64,000 bases of DNA, taken from contig OMWZ01000009.1 in NCBI GenBank assembly GCA_900314855.1, forward strand, positions 1-64,000. Reading direction: 5' to 3'. Source of the stretch: an uncultured Selenomonadales bacterium (lineage in GTDB: Bacteria > Bacillota > Negativicutes > Acidaminococcales > Acidaminococcaceae). The notes below the pieces were generated by a model. The model was not told the origin of the DNA. It ran no database searches and worked only from the letters and a program-made list of their open reading frames with translations. The position numbers were made by a program, and so were the translations under genes. Of this stretch, positions 1 to 8,882 are shown piece after piece. Every line of letters starts with the position of its first letter. Position 1 is the first letter of the stretch.

Positions 1-648
1 GTCCTGCCTCAACAGGGACCGCAGGCCCGTGACAAAGGTCAGGCCGGCCTTGCGGTTGACCGCCACCTGGTTGATGCCGTCCAGCCTGTATTCCACCGGG
101 TCTTCCAGGGTGACGATGTTCACCTCCGCGTGGTTCAGCTCTGCCAGCGTCGCGTACAGGGTTGTCGTCTTGCCGCTGCCGGTCGGCCCTGTCACCAGGA
201 CCAAGCCGCAGCCGCCGCGGTACAGACGCCGATACCGGGCCAGCGTACGGGCATCCCAATCCCTGTTATCCAGTTTCCCCTGCCCCCGGTCGGCTGCCAG
301 GATCCGCAAGACGATTTTTTCCCCGATCAGCGTAGGCAGGGTGGAAATCCGCAAGTCCGTCCGGACCCCGTCCCGTTCTACGAAGGCCCGCCCGTCCTGG
401 GGCTGCCGCTTCTCCGCAATGTCCATGCCCCCGAGAAGCTTGATGACCGACACCAGGGGCTGGTGCCGGAAAGACGGTACGAGCTGCGTCTGCTGCAGCA
501 CACCATCGATCCGGCAACGGATACGGGTGCCCTCTTCTCCGGGCTCGCAGTGGATGTCACTGGCGTTCCGGCGCAGGGCTTCCTCGAGGATGGAATCCAG
601 CAGGCGCAGAATCGGTGCGTCGTCGATTTTTAAATTATATTGGAACAA
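1..648 (-). CDS. GspE/PilB-type secretion or pilus ATPase, C-terminus off the window
   Basis: Hexameric ATPase that would power assembly of a type IV pilus or type II secretion pseudopilus from the cytoplasm. Reading the minus strand, the protein has the T2SSE N-terminal part (DIHCEP, RCRIDGVL, MDIAEKRQPQDGR), then a Walker A GPTGSGKTTTLYATL and LEDPVEYRLDGINQ, and is cut off after LRSLLRQD. The TTG start lies 6 bases behind GGAGGT. An in-frame ATG 24 bases upstream overlaps a likely -10 box and is less likely. It is shorter at the N-terminus than PilB, lacking the MshEN region, as in compact GspE proteins. The divergent secretin supports the role. Pilus and T2SS cannot be told apart here. 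Confidence 0.93.
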   Translation of the reverse strand, partial: MFQYNLKIDDAPILRLLDSILEEALRRNASDIHCEPGEEGTRIRCRIDGVLQQTQLVPSFRHQPLVSVIKLLGGMDIAEKRQPQDGRAFVERDGVRTDLRISTLPTLIGEKIVLRILAADRGQGKLDNRDWDARTLARYRRLYRGGCGLVLVTGPTGSGKTTTLYATLAELNHAEVNIVTLEDPVEYRLDGINQVAVNRKAGLTFVTGLRSLLRQD

Positions 649-664
649 GCAAACACCTCCTTTG

Positions 665-817
665 CCCCCCATCGTAGCACGGGGAAACAGAAAGAACAAT
701 AAAATTTTTGAATTTTTAGAATTTTGCACTTTCTTCTTTTCCCCGTTTGCGGTATACTGGAAACAGCTTGGAATCGTACAGATAGGGACATTGCGTACGC
801 AACGGGAGGAGCGTACG
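665..817. promoter_or_regulatory. Divergent promoter region between gspE and the secretin
   Basis: On the minus strand TTGTTC, 17 bases and TACGAT (about 671-676) form a plausible promoter for gspE. On the plus strand TATACT at 753-758 is a likely -10 for the secretin, whose TTG start follows GGGAGGAG. The rest is AT-rich spacer. Confidence 0.45.
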
Positions 818-2182
818 TTGAAGCTGAGGAACCACTGCCGCCGTCAGGCCTTCCTGCCGGCGCCTGTCAATTTACTCCGCGCGGCCGCGGCCGTGCTTCT
901 TATGTTCTGCCTTTGGGAGGCAGGACGCTTTTTTGCTGCCATTTTTCCCCTGCCGCGATTCCAGCGGCATCTGCCCGCGAGCCTCTGTGCCACGGCGGCC
1001 GCCGCGGAACCGGGGCAGGACCTTTGTGCCGACGAGGCATTTCCCTCCCTGCCGGCAGGACAATCTCCCCCGCCGGTCCCGCGGGATCCCTTTGCCCTGG
1101 CCGTGCCGGAAGCCTTGCTGCCGGGCAGGGCAGCGCCCTGTCCCCTGCCGGCCGAAGCCGCCTTACGGGCTGCCGGAGACCGCACCGCGGGCCCAGCCCT
1201 TTTCGACGTCCTGCCCTTGGACTACCTCGACGCCGGGGACCTGCAGCAGTCCCTGAAAAACCTGCGCCTAAAGGGCCATCTCGCCGCGAGCGGTGTCAGC
1301 AACGCCCTCCTGTATGCGGGGACTCCCGCCGAAAGAGACCGGCTTCGCGCCCTGATTCGACGACTCGACGTGCCGGGCCGCCAGGTCACGCTGCAGGCGA
1401 CCATCCTCGCCGTCAACCGCTCCGACGAACGGGAGTTGGGCATCCACTGGACCTGGGATACCCTCCCGCAATACGGCAGCCGCCGAGGCGCCCGAAAGGA
1501 CGGCACGGATGCGGAACCCGGCGGGGACTACAACGGTCATCTCCGCCTCTGGCCCGCGTCTGCGGCCCAGTTCCGTTTCAACGCCGCCCTGCATGCCCTG
1601 CTGACGACAGGAAAAGCCCGCGTCCTCGCCACGCCGAGCCTGATCACGCTGCCGGGGAAAGAAGCGAGTATTTTCATCGGCAGCCACATCCCCGTCGTCA
1701 CCGAAAAGCGCTCTGACGGGGAATCCAGTTATGCTACGGAGTATGTCGACGCGGGCATCAAACTGACGTACCTTCCCTTCGTCGGGAAAGACGGGTTGAT
1801 TACCTCCCGTGTCCATACGGAAGTCAGTACGCCCGTACTCGTCAGCGAACTGAAAAATTACCGCATCAACAGCCGCACGGCCGACACGACAGTGCGGATG
1901 AAAAACGGGGAAACCCTGGCCATCGGCGGTCTTGTCAGTGAAGAGGAGCAGCGGCAGCTCCAGCAGATTCCCCTGCTGGCCAAACTTCCCCTGCTGGGCG
2001 AATTGTTCAAGTACCGCTTCCGGAGCAGGACGAAGACGGAAGTCATCCTCCTCCTGACGCCTTATTTGACCGATGCCGGCCAGTCCCCCGCCATTTACGA
2101 CCCTACCCTGACACAAACACAGCCGGCCGGAGGCCCTAATGTCCTCCGGCCGGCTGTGGAACCGACTAAAACTGGCTCGTAA
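818..2182 (+). CDS. Short secretin (GspD/PilQ family) outer-membrane channel
   Basis: Forms the outer-membrane pore of a type II secretion or type IV pilus machine. The 454-residue protein has a hydrophobic N-terminal segment (about 18-45), one small N-domain (LPLDYLDAGDLQQSL onward), then the C-terminal secretin domain: VLATPSLITLPGKEASIF, NGETLAIGGLV, IPLLAKLPLLGELFKYR and TEVILLLTPYL. It is much shorter than the usual 550-700 residues because most N-domains are missing. I start at the TTG at 818 behind GGGAGGAG. The open frame reaches back to base 29, but that part is antisense to gspE. Its last 17 bases overlap the convergent thiE. Confidence 0.88.
   Translation: MKLRNHCRRQAFLPAPVNLLRAAAAVLLMFCLWEAGRFFAAIFPLPRFQRHLPASLCATAAAAEPGQDLCADEAFPSLPAGQSPPPVPRDPFALAVPEALLPGRAAPCPLPAEAALRAAGDRTAGPALFDVLPLDYLDAGDLQQSLKNLRLKGHLAASGVSNALLYAGTPAERDRLRALIRRLDVPGRQVTLQATILAVNRSDERELGIHWTWDTLPQYGSRRGARKDGTDAEPGGDYNGHLRLWPASAAQFRFNAALHALLTTGKARVLATPSLITLPGKEASIFIGSHIPVVTEKRSDGESSYATEYVDAGIKLTYLPFVGKDGLITSRVHTEVSTPVLVSELKNYRINSRTADTTVRMKNGETLAIGGLVSEEEQRQLQQIPLLAKLPLLGELFKYRFRSRTKTEVILLLTPYLTDAGQSPAIYDPTLTQTQPAGGPNVLRPAVEPTKTGS
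2118..2158 (-). terminator. Perfect 16-bp hairpin inside the secretin 3' end, serving thiE
   Basis: CACAGCCGGCCGGAGG and its exact complement surround a 9-base loop. It lies within the last codons of the secretin and just past the thiE stop, and is followed on the minus strand by TTTGTGT. It probably ends thiE transcription and may also act on the opposite strand. Confidence 0.6.
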
Positions 2183-2801
2183 ACTTCCGTACGGCTGCCG
2201 GGATATCCCGTGCCGCAAGGATGGCCGTCACGACAGCCACCCCGTCGGCCCCGGCCGCCCGCACGGCCTTGTAATGTTCCGGTTTAATGCCGCCGATTCC
2301 CACGAAAGGAATCGTCACGGCCGCCCGGATAGAACGCAAGTGCTGGATTCCCCTCGCCTTGACGCCTTCTTTCGTCCGCGTCGGGAACAAGGCGCCACAC
2401 CCCAGATAATCCGCCCCGTCGGCCTGGGCTTGGGCGGCTTCTTCCGCCGTATGGGCCGACACGCCGAGGATAAAGTCCGGGCCGGCCACTTGATTGGCCA
2501 GCTCGCGGGCCACCGCGCAAGGCAGGTCATCCTGCCCCAGATGGACCCCGTCCGCGCCGGCCGCCAAGGCCACGTCCAGCCGATCATCCACTACCAGGGG
2601 AACGCCGTAGCGGTGGCACAATTCCGTCAAGGCCTTTGCCTGGGCCAGCATCTTGCCGCCGTCACCGTGTTTTTCCCGGTACTGGACCAGGGTTACCCCG
2701 GCCTGCAGGGCCTGTTCGACGGCGTCCAACAAAGTCACCCCTGCCGGCAGGCAGTCTTCGTCCGTCACCAGATACAGCCGCAAGTCCAACGTTTTCGCCA
2801 T
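2166..2801 (-). CDS. thiE: Thiamine-phosphate synthase
   Basis: Joins HMP-pyrophosphate and thiazole phosphate to make thiamine phosphate, in the cytosol. The 211-residue TIM barrel shows LYLVTDE, the substrate loop QYREKHGDGG, the Mg site DDRLDVALAAGADGVHLGQDDL, GVSAHT, GADYLGCGALFPTRTKEG and the phosphate-binding end VGIGGI. The ATG chosen follows AGGAGGAAAAGC. An upstream extension of the frame lacks homology. Last gene of a thiD-thiM-thiE set, 28 bases after thiM. Confidence 0.95.
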   Translation of the reverse strand: MAKTLDLRLYLVTDEDCLPAGVTLLDAVEQALQAGVTLVQYREKHGDGGKMLAQAKALTELCHRYGVPLVVDDRLDVALAAGADGVHLGQDDLPCAVARELANQVAGPDFILGVSAHTAEEAAQAQADGADYLGCGALFPTRTKEGVKARGIQHLRSIRAAVTIPFVGIGGIKPEHYKAVRAAGADGVAVVTAILAARDIPAAVRKFTSQF

Positions 2802-2829
2802 GCTTTTCCTCCTTTGTTGCTTCATCCAG

Positions 2830-3666
2830 TCAATTTTCCCGCGTGGGATGCAAATTCTCCTGGATGAGACTCCATTTGTGGACGACATGGTAGAGGCAGT
2901 CCAGGAGGCGGACCTTGAACATGCCCGGGCCGTCCTTCTTTTCCAGCAGCCCCGCCGCCAGTTCCGCCGCCTGGCTCATCAGGACCATGCCCAGGATCGC
3001 GCCCTCCATTTTGTCGTCGGCGACAGCCGTACAGGCGGCCACGACGGTCGTCGCCATGCATCCCGCCCCGGTGATGGAGGTCATGAGCGGATTGCCGCCA
3101 TTCAGCATGACGGCGCGCTTACCGTCACTGACATAATCCACGGCGCCGCTCAGCACGAAAACGCAGCCATACTGGTCGGCACAGTCCTTGACCAGTTTGA
3201 AGGTTTCCGCCTGATCCGGGGCCGCGCCACTGTCCACACCGCGACCGCCGTCGTCCCCGCTCTCCCGGCCCAGGAGGGTCCGGCATTCGCTGTAGTTGCC
3301 ACGGACGACGGTCACCAAGCCGCCTGTCAAAAGTTTGACGGCAAACTCCCGGCGCAACGCGCTGCTCATCACGCCCACCGGGTCCAGCACAACGGGAATC
3401 CGGTTTTTCCGCGCCGTTTTGGCCGCCAGCTCCATGGAGGCCAAAGTCCTGACGTTACAAGTGCCCAGATTCAGGACCAACACGTCCGCGTCGGAGGTAA
3501 TGTCCTCCACCTCGGCCACTTCATCGGCCATGACCGGCGAGGCCCCGATAGCCAGGGCTGCATCGGCGCAGTCCCGGGCCGTCACATAGTTCGTAATATG
3601 GTGGAGGACGGGCTTCGTGGCCAATATATCCTCAATAATCGTCTTAAAATCACCTTTCAGGTTCAT
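2830..3666 (-). CDS. thiM: Hydroxyethylthiazole kinase
   Basis: Phosphorylates salvaged 4-methyl-5-(2-hydroxyethyl)thiazole. The protein is 278 residues, close to the family norm of about 265. Visible motifs are HHITNYVTARDCAD, GASPVMADE, LVLNLGT, PVVLDPVGV, RGNYSE and the catalytic SITGAGCMATT with its ribokinase-like cysteine. A short Gly/Asp-rich stretch (ESGDDGGRGVDSG) lies in the middle. Its ATG overlaps the thiD stop by 4 bases (ATGA), so the two are translationally coupled. Confidence 0.96.
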   Translation of the reverse strand: MNLKGDFKTIIEDILATKPVLHHITNYVTARDCADAALAIGASPVMADEVAEVEDITSDADVLVLNLGTCNVRTLASMELAAKTARKNRIPVVLDPVGVMSSALRREFAVKLLTGGLVTVVRGNYSECRTLLGRESGDDGGRGVDSGAAPDQAETFKLVKDCADQYGCVFVLSGAVDYVSDGKRAVMLNGGNPLMTSITGAGCMATTVVAACTAVADDKMEGAILGMVLMSQAAELAAGLLEKKDGPGMFKVRLLDCLYHVVHKWSLIQENLHPTREN

Positions 3667-4472
3667 GGTTCGAAAATCCCCGCTTTCTGATACAAATCCA
3701 CAAAATGATGCGTCGGGCCAACACCGTGCCCCAGGGCAATCCCGTGCTCGATGGCCTTGGTCACGTAAGCCTTGGCAGCCCGCACGGCTTCCTCCAGGGA
3801 CAGGCCCCGCGCCAAGTCCGCTGCCAGGGCGCTTGACAAGGTACAGCCCGTGCCATGCGTATTGCGAGAAGAGACGCGCCGGCCGGGAATCCAGATGCCG
3901 CGGCTGCCGTCATACAGGTAATCGTCGGAGCGGTCCGTCGCGAGATGGCCTCCTTTGACGAGGACCGCCCTGGCCCCGAGCTGTACGATGGCTCGGCCGG
4001 CCCGTTCCATTTCCGGTTCGTTCGTGATGGAAAAACCGCAGATTTTCTCCGCCTCCGGCAAATTCGGCGTCACCAGCGTGGCCAGGGGCAACAGTTCCCC
4101 GAGGAGAGTCTGGCAGGCTTCGGGATGGAGCAGGTCATAGCCGCTTTTCGAAACCATGACCGGATCCAGGACCACCATGGCAGGCTTCCACTTCCGCAGG
4201 CCCGCCGCAATAGCCCGGATGCTTTCCGAGCGGGAGACCATGCCGATCTTCACGGCGTCGACCGCGATATCCCCGAAGACAGCATCCAGTTGGGCGGTGA
4301 TGATATCCGGATCGATGTCCTGAACCTTCATCACGCCACATGTATTTTGGGCCGTTACGGCCGTAATGACACTCATGCCGAACGTCCCATGGGCGGCGAA
4401 CGTCTTCAGGTCCGCCTGAATGCCGGCGCCGCCGCTGCTATCACTCCCGGCGATGGTCAGTAAATGCTTCAT
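3663..4472 (-). CDS. thiD: Hydroxymethylpyrimidine (phosphomethylpyrimidine) kinase
   Basis: Phosphorylates HMP twice to give HMP-PP, the partner of thiazole phosphate in ThiE. The 269-residue protein begins MKHLLTIAGSDSSGGAGIQAD and has AVTAQNTCGV, VLDPVMVSKSGYDLL, LVTPNLPEAE, VLVKGGHL and the anion-hole end NTHGTGCTLSSALAA. It starts behind GGAAGGAGGACTT. First gene of the thi set. The set makes thiamine phosphate from salvaged precursors; thiC, thiG and thiL are not here. Confidence 0.97.
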   Translation of the reverse strand: MKHLLTIAGSDSSGGAGIQADLKTFAAHGTFGMSVITAVTAQNTCGVMKVQDIDPDIITAQLDAVFGDIAVDAVKIGMVSRSESIRAIAAGLRKWKPAMVVLDPVMVSKSGYDLLHPEACQTLLGELLPLATLVTPNLPEAEKICGFSITNEPEMERAGRAIVQLGARAVLVKGGHLATDRSDDYLYDGSRGIWIPGRRVSSRNTHGTGCTLSSALAADLARGLSLEEAVRAAKAYVTKAIEHGIALGHGVGPTHHFVDLYQKAGIFEP

Positions 4473-4579
4473 AAGTCCTCCTTCCTGCGCGCGCCCGGGA
4501 TTCCCTGCCCGGCTCCCCGGAACGCGGGGACAAGACAGGAACGCCGCGGCGGGGGCGCCGGCCGGCGTCCCGGCAGTGC
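4473..4579. other. GC-rich thiD leader without a TPP riboswitch
   Basis: About 100 very GC-rich bases between the tkt terminator and thiD, with short self-complementary stretches such as CCCCG/CGGGG. I do not see the conserved TPP-riboswitch CUGAGA or ACCUGAUC elements, nor a clear sigma-A promoter. Confidence 0.5.
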
Positions 4580-4609
4580 AAAAAAAGGCGAGCCTTCCAG
4601 CCCGCCTTC
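4580..4609 (-). terminator. Rho-independent terminator of tkt
   Basis: On the minus strand AGGCGGGC, a 6-base loop and GCTCGCCTT (one G-U pair) are followed by seven or more T. It lies 11 bases after the tkt stop. Confidence 0.85.
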
Positions 4610-4619
4610 TCTTTCCTTC

Positions 4620-6605
4620 TTACAGGTTCGCCTTAACCATGGCAGCCACATTGGCTCCCGTCAGGCCATAGTGTTCCATGACGACGCCGCCCGGCGCGGA
4701 AGCGCCGAATCGGTTGATGCCCAGGACGCGGTCTTCCCGGCCCGTGTAGCGGGACCAGCCCAGGGTTACGCCGGCCTCGACAGCAAATGTCGGGACGTAC
4801 TTTGGCAGGACGGACTCCTTGTAGGCGTCGCTTTGCCCTTCAAAGACCTCCATGGACGGCATGGAGACAACAGAAACGTCGATGCCCTCTTCGGCCAGGA
4901 GCTTCTGCGCTTCCAGGCAGATCTTCACTTCGGAACCGGTGCCGATGAGCACCGCCTTGGCCAAATCCCTGGCCGGGCTCAGGACATAGGCCCCTTTCAA
5001 CGCGCCGGCCTCGACGGCAGCGCGATATTCGTTCAGGACCGGCAGATTCTGGCGGGACAGGCACAGTTCCGTCGGGCCGTCTTTGTGTTCCAGCGCGTAC
5101 TTCCAGGCTGCCGCCGTTTCCAGGGCGTCGGCAGGGCGGAAGACCGTATTGTTGGGAATCAGGCGCAGGCTCATGACCTGTTCAATCGGCTGGTGCGTCG
5201 GGCCGTCTTCGCCGACAGCGATACTGTCATGGGTCAGGACAAAGAGGGACTGGATGCCCATGAGGGCCGCCATACGGATTGTCGGACGCAGGAAATCGGA
5301 AAAGACCAGGAACGTGGCGCCGTAAGGAATCAGGCCGCCATGGAGAGCCATGCCGTTGACCACGCAACCCATGCCGTGTTCGCGAACCCCGAAATGCAGG
5401 TTGCGGCCTCCGCGGTCGTCCTTACTGTAATAGCCGTACTTCTTCAGGACCGTCTTGTTGGATGGGCCCAGATCGGCACTGCCGCCGACGAGCTCCGGCA
5501 GGAGGTCGGCTAGTTTCTGCAGCACATCGCCCGAAGCGCCGCGCGTAGCAACGGCTTCCTTCCCCTGGAAGAGATCCATCAGTTCACCCAAGGCAATGGC
5601 ACGCTGACCCGACAGGGCGCCCAGGAAATCCCGGACCAGTTCCGGATACGCCTCCCCGTAGGCTTTCAGCAGAGTATTCCAGTCCGCTTCCGCCTGGGCG
5701 CAGGCCGGCAGTTTTTTTTCGAAATGGACACGGACCTGCGGCGGAACGACGAAGGTCTTGTCCGGATCCCAGCCGGCCTTTTCCTTCGTGGCGCGCAGGG
5801 CTTCCTCGCCCAACGGCTCGCCGTGAGCGGACGGGCTGTCCTGTTTCGGGCTGCCGAAGCCGATGTGGGTCCGCACGATAATCAGGCTCGGATGCTCCGT
5901 ATCGGCTTTCGCTTCTTTCACGGCTGCCTCCAGGGCGTCAAGATCTTCCGAACTGTCCACGCGCAGGACCTGCCAATGATAGGCCTTGAAGCGGGTTTCC
6001 ACATCTTCGCTGAACGCGATATCCGTCGTGCCCTCGATGGTAATCTTGTTGTCGTCGTACATGTAAATCAACTTGCCCAGACCCAGCGTACCGGCCAGGG
6101 AAGCCGCTTCCGAAGCAACGCCCTCCATAAGGTCGCCGTCAGAAACGATGCCATAGGTATAGTGGTCCACGATGGGGAAGCCCGGTTTATTGTACTTGGC
6201 CGCCAGCATGGTTTCGGCGATGGCAAAGCCGACACCCATGGAAAGGCCGTGGCCCAGGGGCCCCGTCGACAAATCCACACCTGGCGTCACGCCGTATTCA
6301 GGATGGCCGGGCGTCCGGCTGCCCCACTGACGGAAATTCTTCAATTCATCCAGCGTCAGTCCGTACCCTGCCAGATGCAGCATGGCGTAGAGCAGCGCCG
6401 AACCATGACCGGGAGATAAGATAAACCGGTCGCGGTCGAACCATTTCGGGTCCGCCGGATTGTATTTCATAAACTTGTCCCAAAACGTATACAGAAGCGG
6501 CGCCGTACCCAGGGGCAGGCCGGGATGACCGGAATTCGCCTGTTCCACCTCATCAGCCGCCAGAAAACGGAGCGTCTGCACACATTCAGTTTGGATTGTT
6601 TCCAT
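4620..6605 (-). CDS. tkt: Transketolase
   Basis: Thiamine-diphosphate enzyme of the non-oxidative pentose phosphate pathway, moving two-carbon units between sugar phosphates. The 661 residues match full-length Tkt: LRFLAADEVEQANSGHPGLP, LSPGHGSALLYA, GPLGHGLSMGVG, the TPP motif starting GDGDLMEG (here SDGDLMEGVASEA), VREHGMG, THDSIAVGEDGPTHQP and a C-terminal domain with IGTGSEV. The start follows GGGAGG. The longer upstream frame is unrelated. Standing next to the thi genes links the cofactor with a user, though the genes have separate transcripts. Confidence 0.97.
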   Translation of the reverse strand: METIQTECVQTLRFLAADEVEQANSGHPGLPLGTAPLLYTFWDKFMKYNPADPKWFDRDRFILSPGHGSALLYAMLHLAGYGLTLDELKNFRQWGSRTPGHPEYGVTPGVDLSTGPLGHGLSMGVGFAIAETMLAAKYNKPGFPIVDHYTYGIVSDGDLMEGVASEAASLAGTLGLGKLIYMYDDNKITIEGTTDIAFSEDVETRFKAYHWQVLRVDSSEDLDALEAAVKEAKADTEHPSLIIVRTHIGFGSPKQDSPSAHGEPLGEEALRATKEKAGWDPDKTFVVPPQVRVHFEKKLPACAQAEADWNTLLKAYGEAYPELVRDFLGALSGQRAIALGELMDLFQGKEAVATRGASGDVLQKLADLLPELVGGSADLGPSNKTVLKKYGYYSKDDRGGRNLHFGVREHGMGCVVNGMALHGGLIPYGATFLVFSDFLRPTIRMAALMGIQSLFVLTHDSIAVGEDGPTHQPIEQVMSLRLIPNNTVFRPADALETAAAWKYALEHKDGPTELCLSRQNLPVLNEYRAAVEAGALKGAYVLSPARDLAKAVLIGTGSEVKICLEAQKLLAEEGIDVSVVSMPSMEVFEGQSDAYKESVLPKYVPTFAVEAGVTLGWSRYTGREDRVLGINRFGASAPGGVVMEHYGLTGANVAAMVKANL

Positions 6606-6648
6606 GTTTAAACCTCCCGGAAAATGAAATGGCAAAATTTGCATAGAC

Positions 6649-6657
6649 ATTATACCA
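6649..6657 (-). promoter_or_regulatory. Extended -10 promoter for tkt
   Basis: The minus strand reads TGGTATAAT, a perfect -10 with the TG extension, about 45 bases before the tkt ATG. The -35 is weak, which fits an extended -10 promoter. Confidence 0.6.
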
Positions 6658-6750
6658 TTATTCCACGGCGAATACCACCCGGAATCACGAAGGACCGCAA
6701 ATCCTACGTCCCGTTTCGGCCGCGGCGGGGATGTCCCCTGGCACGGGAAA

Positions 6751-6790
6751 CGGAAAAAAGCCACACGGCCGGAGCCGTGTGGCTTTGCTT
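6751..6790 (-). terminator. Rho-independent terminator of the EF-G-like gene
   Basis: AAAGCCACACGG and CCGTGTGGCTTT form a 12-bp stem with a 6-base loop; the minus strand continues in TTTTTT. It lies 23 bases past the stop codon. Confidence 0.88.
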
Positions 6791-6812
6791 TTCCCATGGT
6801 CGGGATACGGGG

Positions 6813-8882
6813 TTACTTGGCCTCCCGCTCCTTCGCGTCGGCAATGATCTTTTCCGCCATCTTGGCCGGTACATCTTCGTAATGATCGAATTTCATTTCG
6901 AAGGTGCCCATACCCTGGGTGAGGGCGCGCAAATCCACGGCATATTCCGTGATTTCCGCGTAGGGAACCTGGGCCTCGACACGGCTCAGACCTTCCTCGA
7001 CGCTCTGCATGCCGAGGATACGGCCCCGCTTGGAGTTCAGGTCGCCGATGACATCACCCATCATGCTTTCGCCGCAAGTGACATACAGGTTGTAATAGGG
7101 TTCCATCAGGACAGGCTGCGCTTCTTCCATGGCTTTCTTGAAAGCAATGCTCGACGCCGTCTTGAAGGCCATTTCCGAGGAGTCGACCGGATGGTAGGAC
7201 CCGTCGACGAGGGTGATGCGGACATCCACGACGGGGTAGCCGGCGAGAACGCCGTGTTCCATGCATTCCGTCATGCCCTTTTCGACGGCCGGGATATACT
7301 GGCGGGGAACAGCGCCGCCGAAAATCTTATCGACGAATTCGAAGCCGCTTCCCGGCGGCAGTGGTTCCATGTCGATGACGACGTCGCCGTACTGGCCGTG
7401 GCCACCGGACTGTTTCTTGTGTTTGCCCTGGACGTGGGCCTTGCCGCGGATGGTTTCGCGATATTCCACGATAGGCGCTTTCAAATCCGCTTCCACCCCG
7501 AATTTGCGTTTCATCCGTTCCATGATGATCTCGATGTGCTGGTCGCCCATGCCGCTGATCAGGGTTTCCTTGGTCACGGGGTTGCGGGTGACGATGATAG
7601 TCGGGTCTTCGTCCATCAGGCGGTTCAGGGCGTTCATGACCTTATCTTCCTCGCCCTTCTTCTTCGCCCGGATGGCACGGGTGTACATGGGCAGCGGGAA
7701 CGCGATAGGCGCGAAGAGGACAGGGTCGTTCTTGTCGCTCAGCGTATCGCCCGTCGCCGTAAATTGCAATTTCGACGTCACGCCAATGTCACCGGCCGTG
7801 ATTTCCGGCATGGAAATCTGCGTCTTGCCGCGCATGGTAAAGACGTTGGCCACTCGTTCCTCTTTCTCCCGGCTGGCGTTGTAGACCGTGCTGTCGGCCT
7901 TGATGGAGCCCGAGAAGACACGAATAAAGCTCAGCCGTCCGACGAAGGGATCCGACGTGGTCTTAAAGACCAGGGCCGCCATGGGAGCGCCCGCGTCGCG
8001 GACTTCTTCCTTGCCCGTGGCAACATTGGTCACCTGGAAGTCGTTCAGGATGGCCGGATAGGTGTAGTCGATGATGGCATTCATCGTACGGCCCAGGCCG
8101 ATATTCTTGGCGGCGCTGCAGCAGATCATCGGGAAAATGACGGCCTGCCGGATGCCCTTGATCAGGCACTTGTGGATTTCTTCGTCGCTGATTGTCTCGC
8201 CGTCCAGATAGCGCATCATGCAGTCGTCGTCCGCTTCCACCGCGGCTTCCACCATCTTTTCATGCATGTCGGCGGCGTATTCTTTGTATTGATCGGGAAT
8301 CTCGATTTCATCGGAACCATTGCCGTTTTTCCGATAGGCTTTCATGGCGACACAATCGATAATGCCTTCAAAGTTCTCTTCTTTGCCCAGCGGCAGTTCC
8401 AGTGGCAGCACTTTTTTGCCGAACTTGCTGCGCAGGTTGTCCAGGATGCTGTCGAAGTCCGCATTTTCCCGGTCCATCTTGTTGACCAGGATGATGCGCG
8501 GCAGCTTCGCTTCTTCCGCCAGTTTCCAGCACTGCTCCGTCCCGACCTGGACGCCGGCCGTCGCACTGACGACGATCAGGGCGCTGTCCACGGCGCGGAA
8601 AGCCCCCTTGACTTCCGCCACGAAATCGGCGAAGCCCGGCGTATCGATAAAGTTGATCTTTGAATCACGCCATTCGACAGGAGCCAACGTGGCATTGACA
8701 GAAACTTTGCGTTTGATTTCCTCGGGCTCAAAGTCCGTGGTGGTAGCCCCATCTTCCACCTTGCACATCCGGTCGATTGCCCCGGACCGGTACAGCAATG
8801 CCTCGGTGACAGATGTCGTTCCGGCTCCACCATGACCCACAATGGCCACGTTTCTGATTTTGTCGCCTGTATACGCTTTCAT
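6813..8882 (-). CDS. EF-G-like translational GTPase with a degenerate P-loop
   Basis: A 689-residue protein with full EF-G domain order, so it should act on the ribosome. It belongs to the EF-G-like (EF-G2) branch rather than housekeeping FusA: switch II is DTPGFADF (FusA DTPGHVDF) and switch I differs (KRKVSVNAT). Other GTPase parts are NKMDREN and CCSAAKN. The P-loop reads GHGGAGTTS, so residue 22, normally the Walker A lysine, is threonine; the codon ACG is clear in the sequence. GTP binding or hydrolysis may be altered. No str operon is nearby, which supports a paralog. A normal FusA probably exists elsewhere. Confidence 0.85.
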   Translation of the reverse strand: MKAYTGDKIRNVAIVGHGGAGTTSVTEALLYRSGAIDRMCKVEDGATTTDFEPEEIKRKVSVNATLAPVEWRDSKINFIDTPGFADFVAEVKGAFRAVDSALIVVSATAGVQVGTEQCWKLAEEAKLPRIILVNKMDRENADFDSILDNLRSKFGKKVLPLELPLGKEENFEGIIDCVAMKAYRKNGNGSDEIEIPDQYKEYAADMHEKMVEAAVEADDDCMMRYLDGETISDEEIHKCLIKGIRQAVIFPMICCSAAKNIGLGRTMNAIIDYTYPAILNDFQVTNVATGKEEVRDAGAPMAALVFKTTSDPFVGRLSFIRVFSGSIKADSTVYNASREKEERVANVFTMRGKTQISMPEITAGDIGVTSKLQFTATGDTLSDKNDPVLFAPIAFPLPMYTRAIRAKKKGEEDKVMNALNRLMDEDPTIIVTRNPVTKETLISGMGDQHIEIIMERMKRKFGVEADLKAPIVEYRETIRGKAHVQGKHKKQSGGHGQYGDVVIDMEPLPPGSGFEFVDKIFGGAVPRQYIPAVEKGMTECMEHGVLAGYPVVDVRITLVDGSYHPVDSSEMAFKTASSIAFKKAMEEAQPVLMEPYYNLYVTCGESMMGDVIGDLNSKRGRILGMQSVEEGLSRVEAQVPYAEITEYAVDLRALTQGMGTFEMKFDHYEDVPAKMAEKIIADAKEREAK

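Noticed and set aside
29-817. N-terminal extension of the secretin frame back to base 29
   Set aside because: It is antisense to the clear gspE coding sequence, and a ribosome-binding site decides for the TTG at 818.
6624-8663. Plus-strand open frame of 679 codons
   Set aside because: Antisense shadow of the EF-G-like gene, without any domain.
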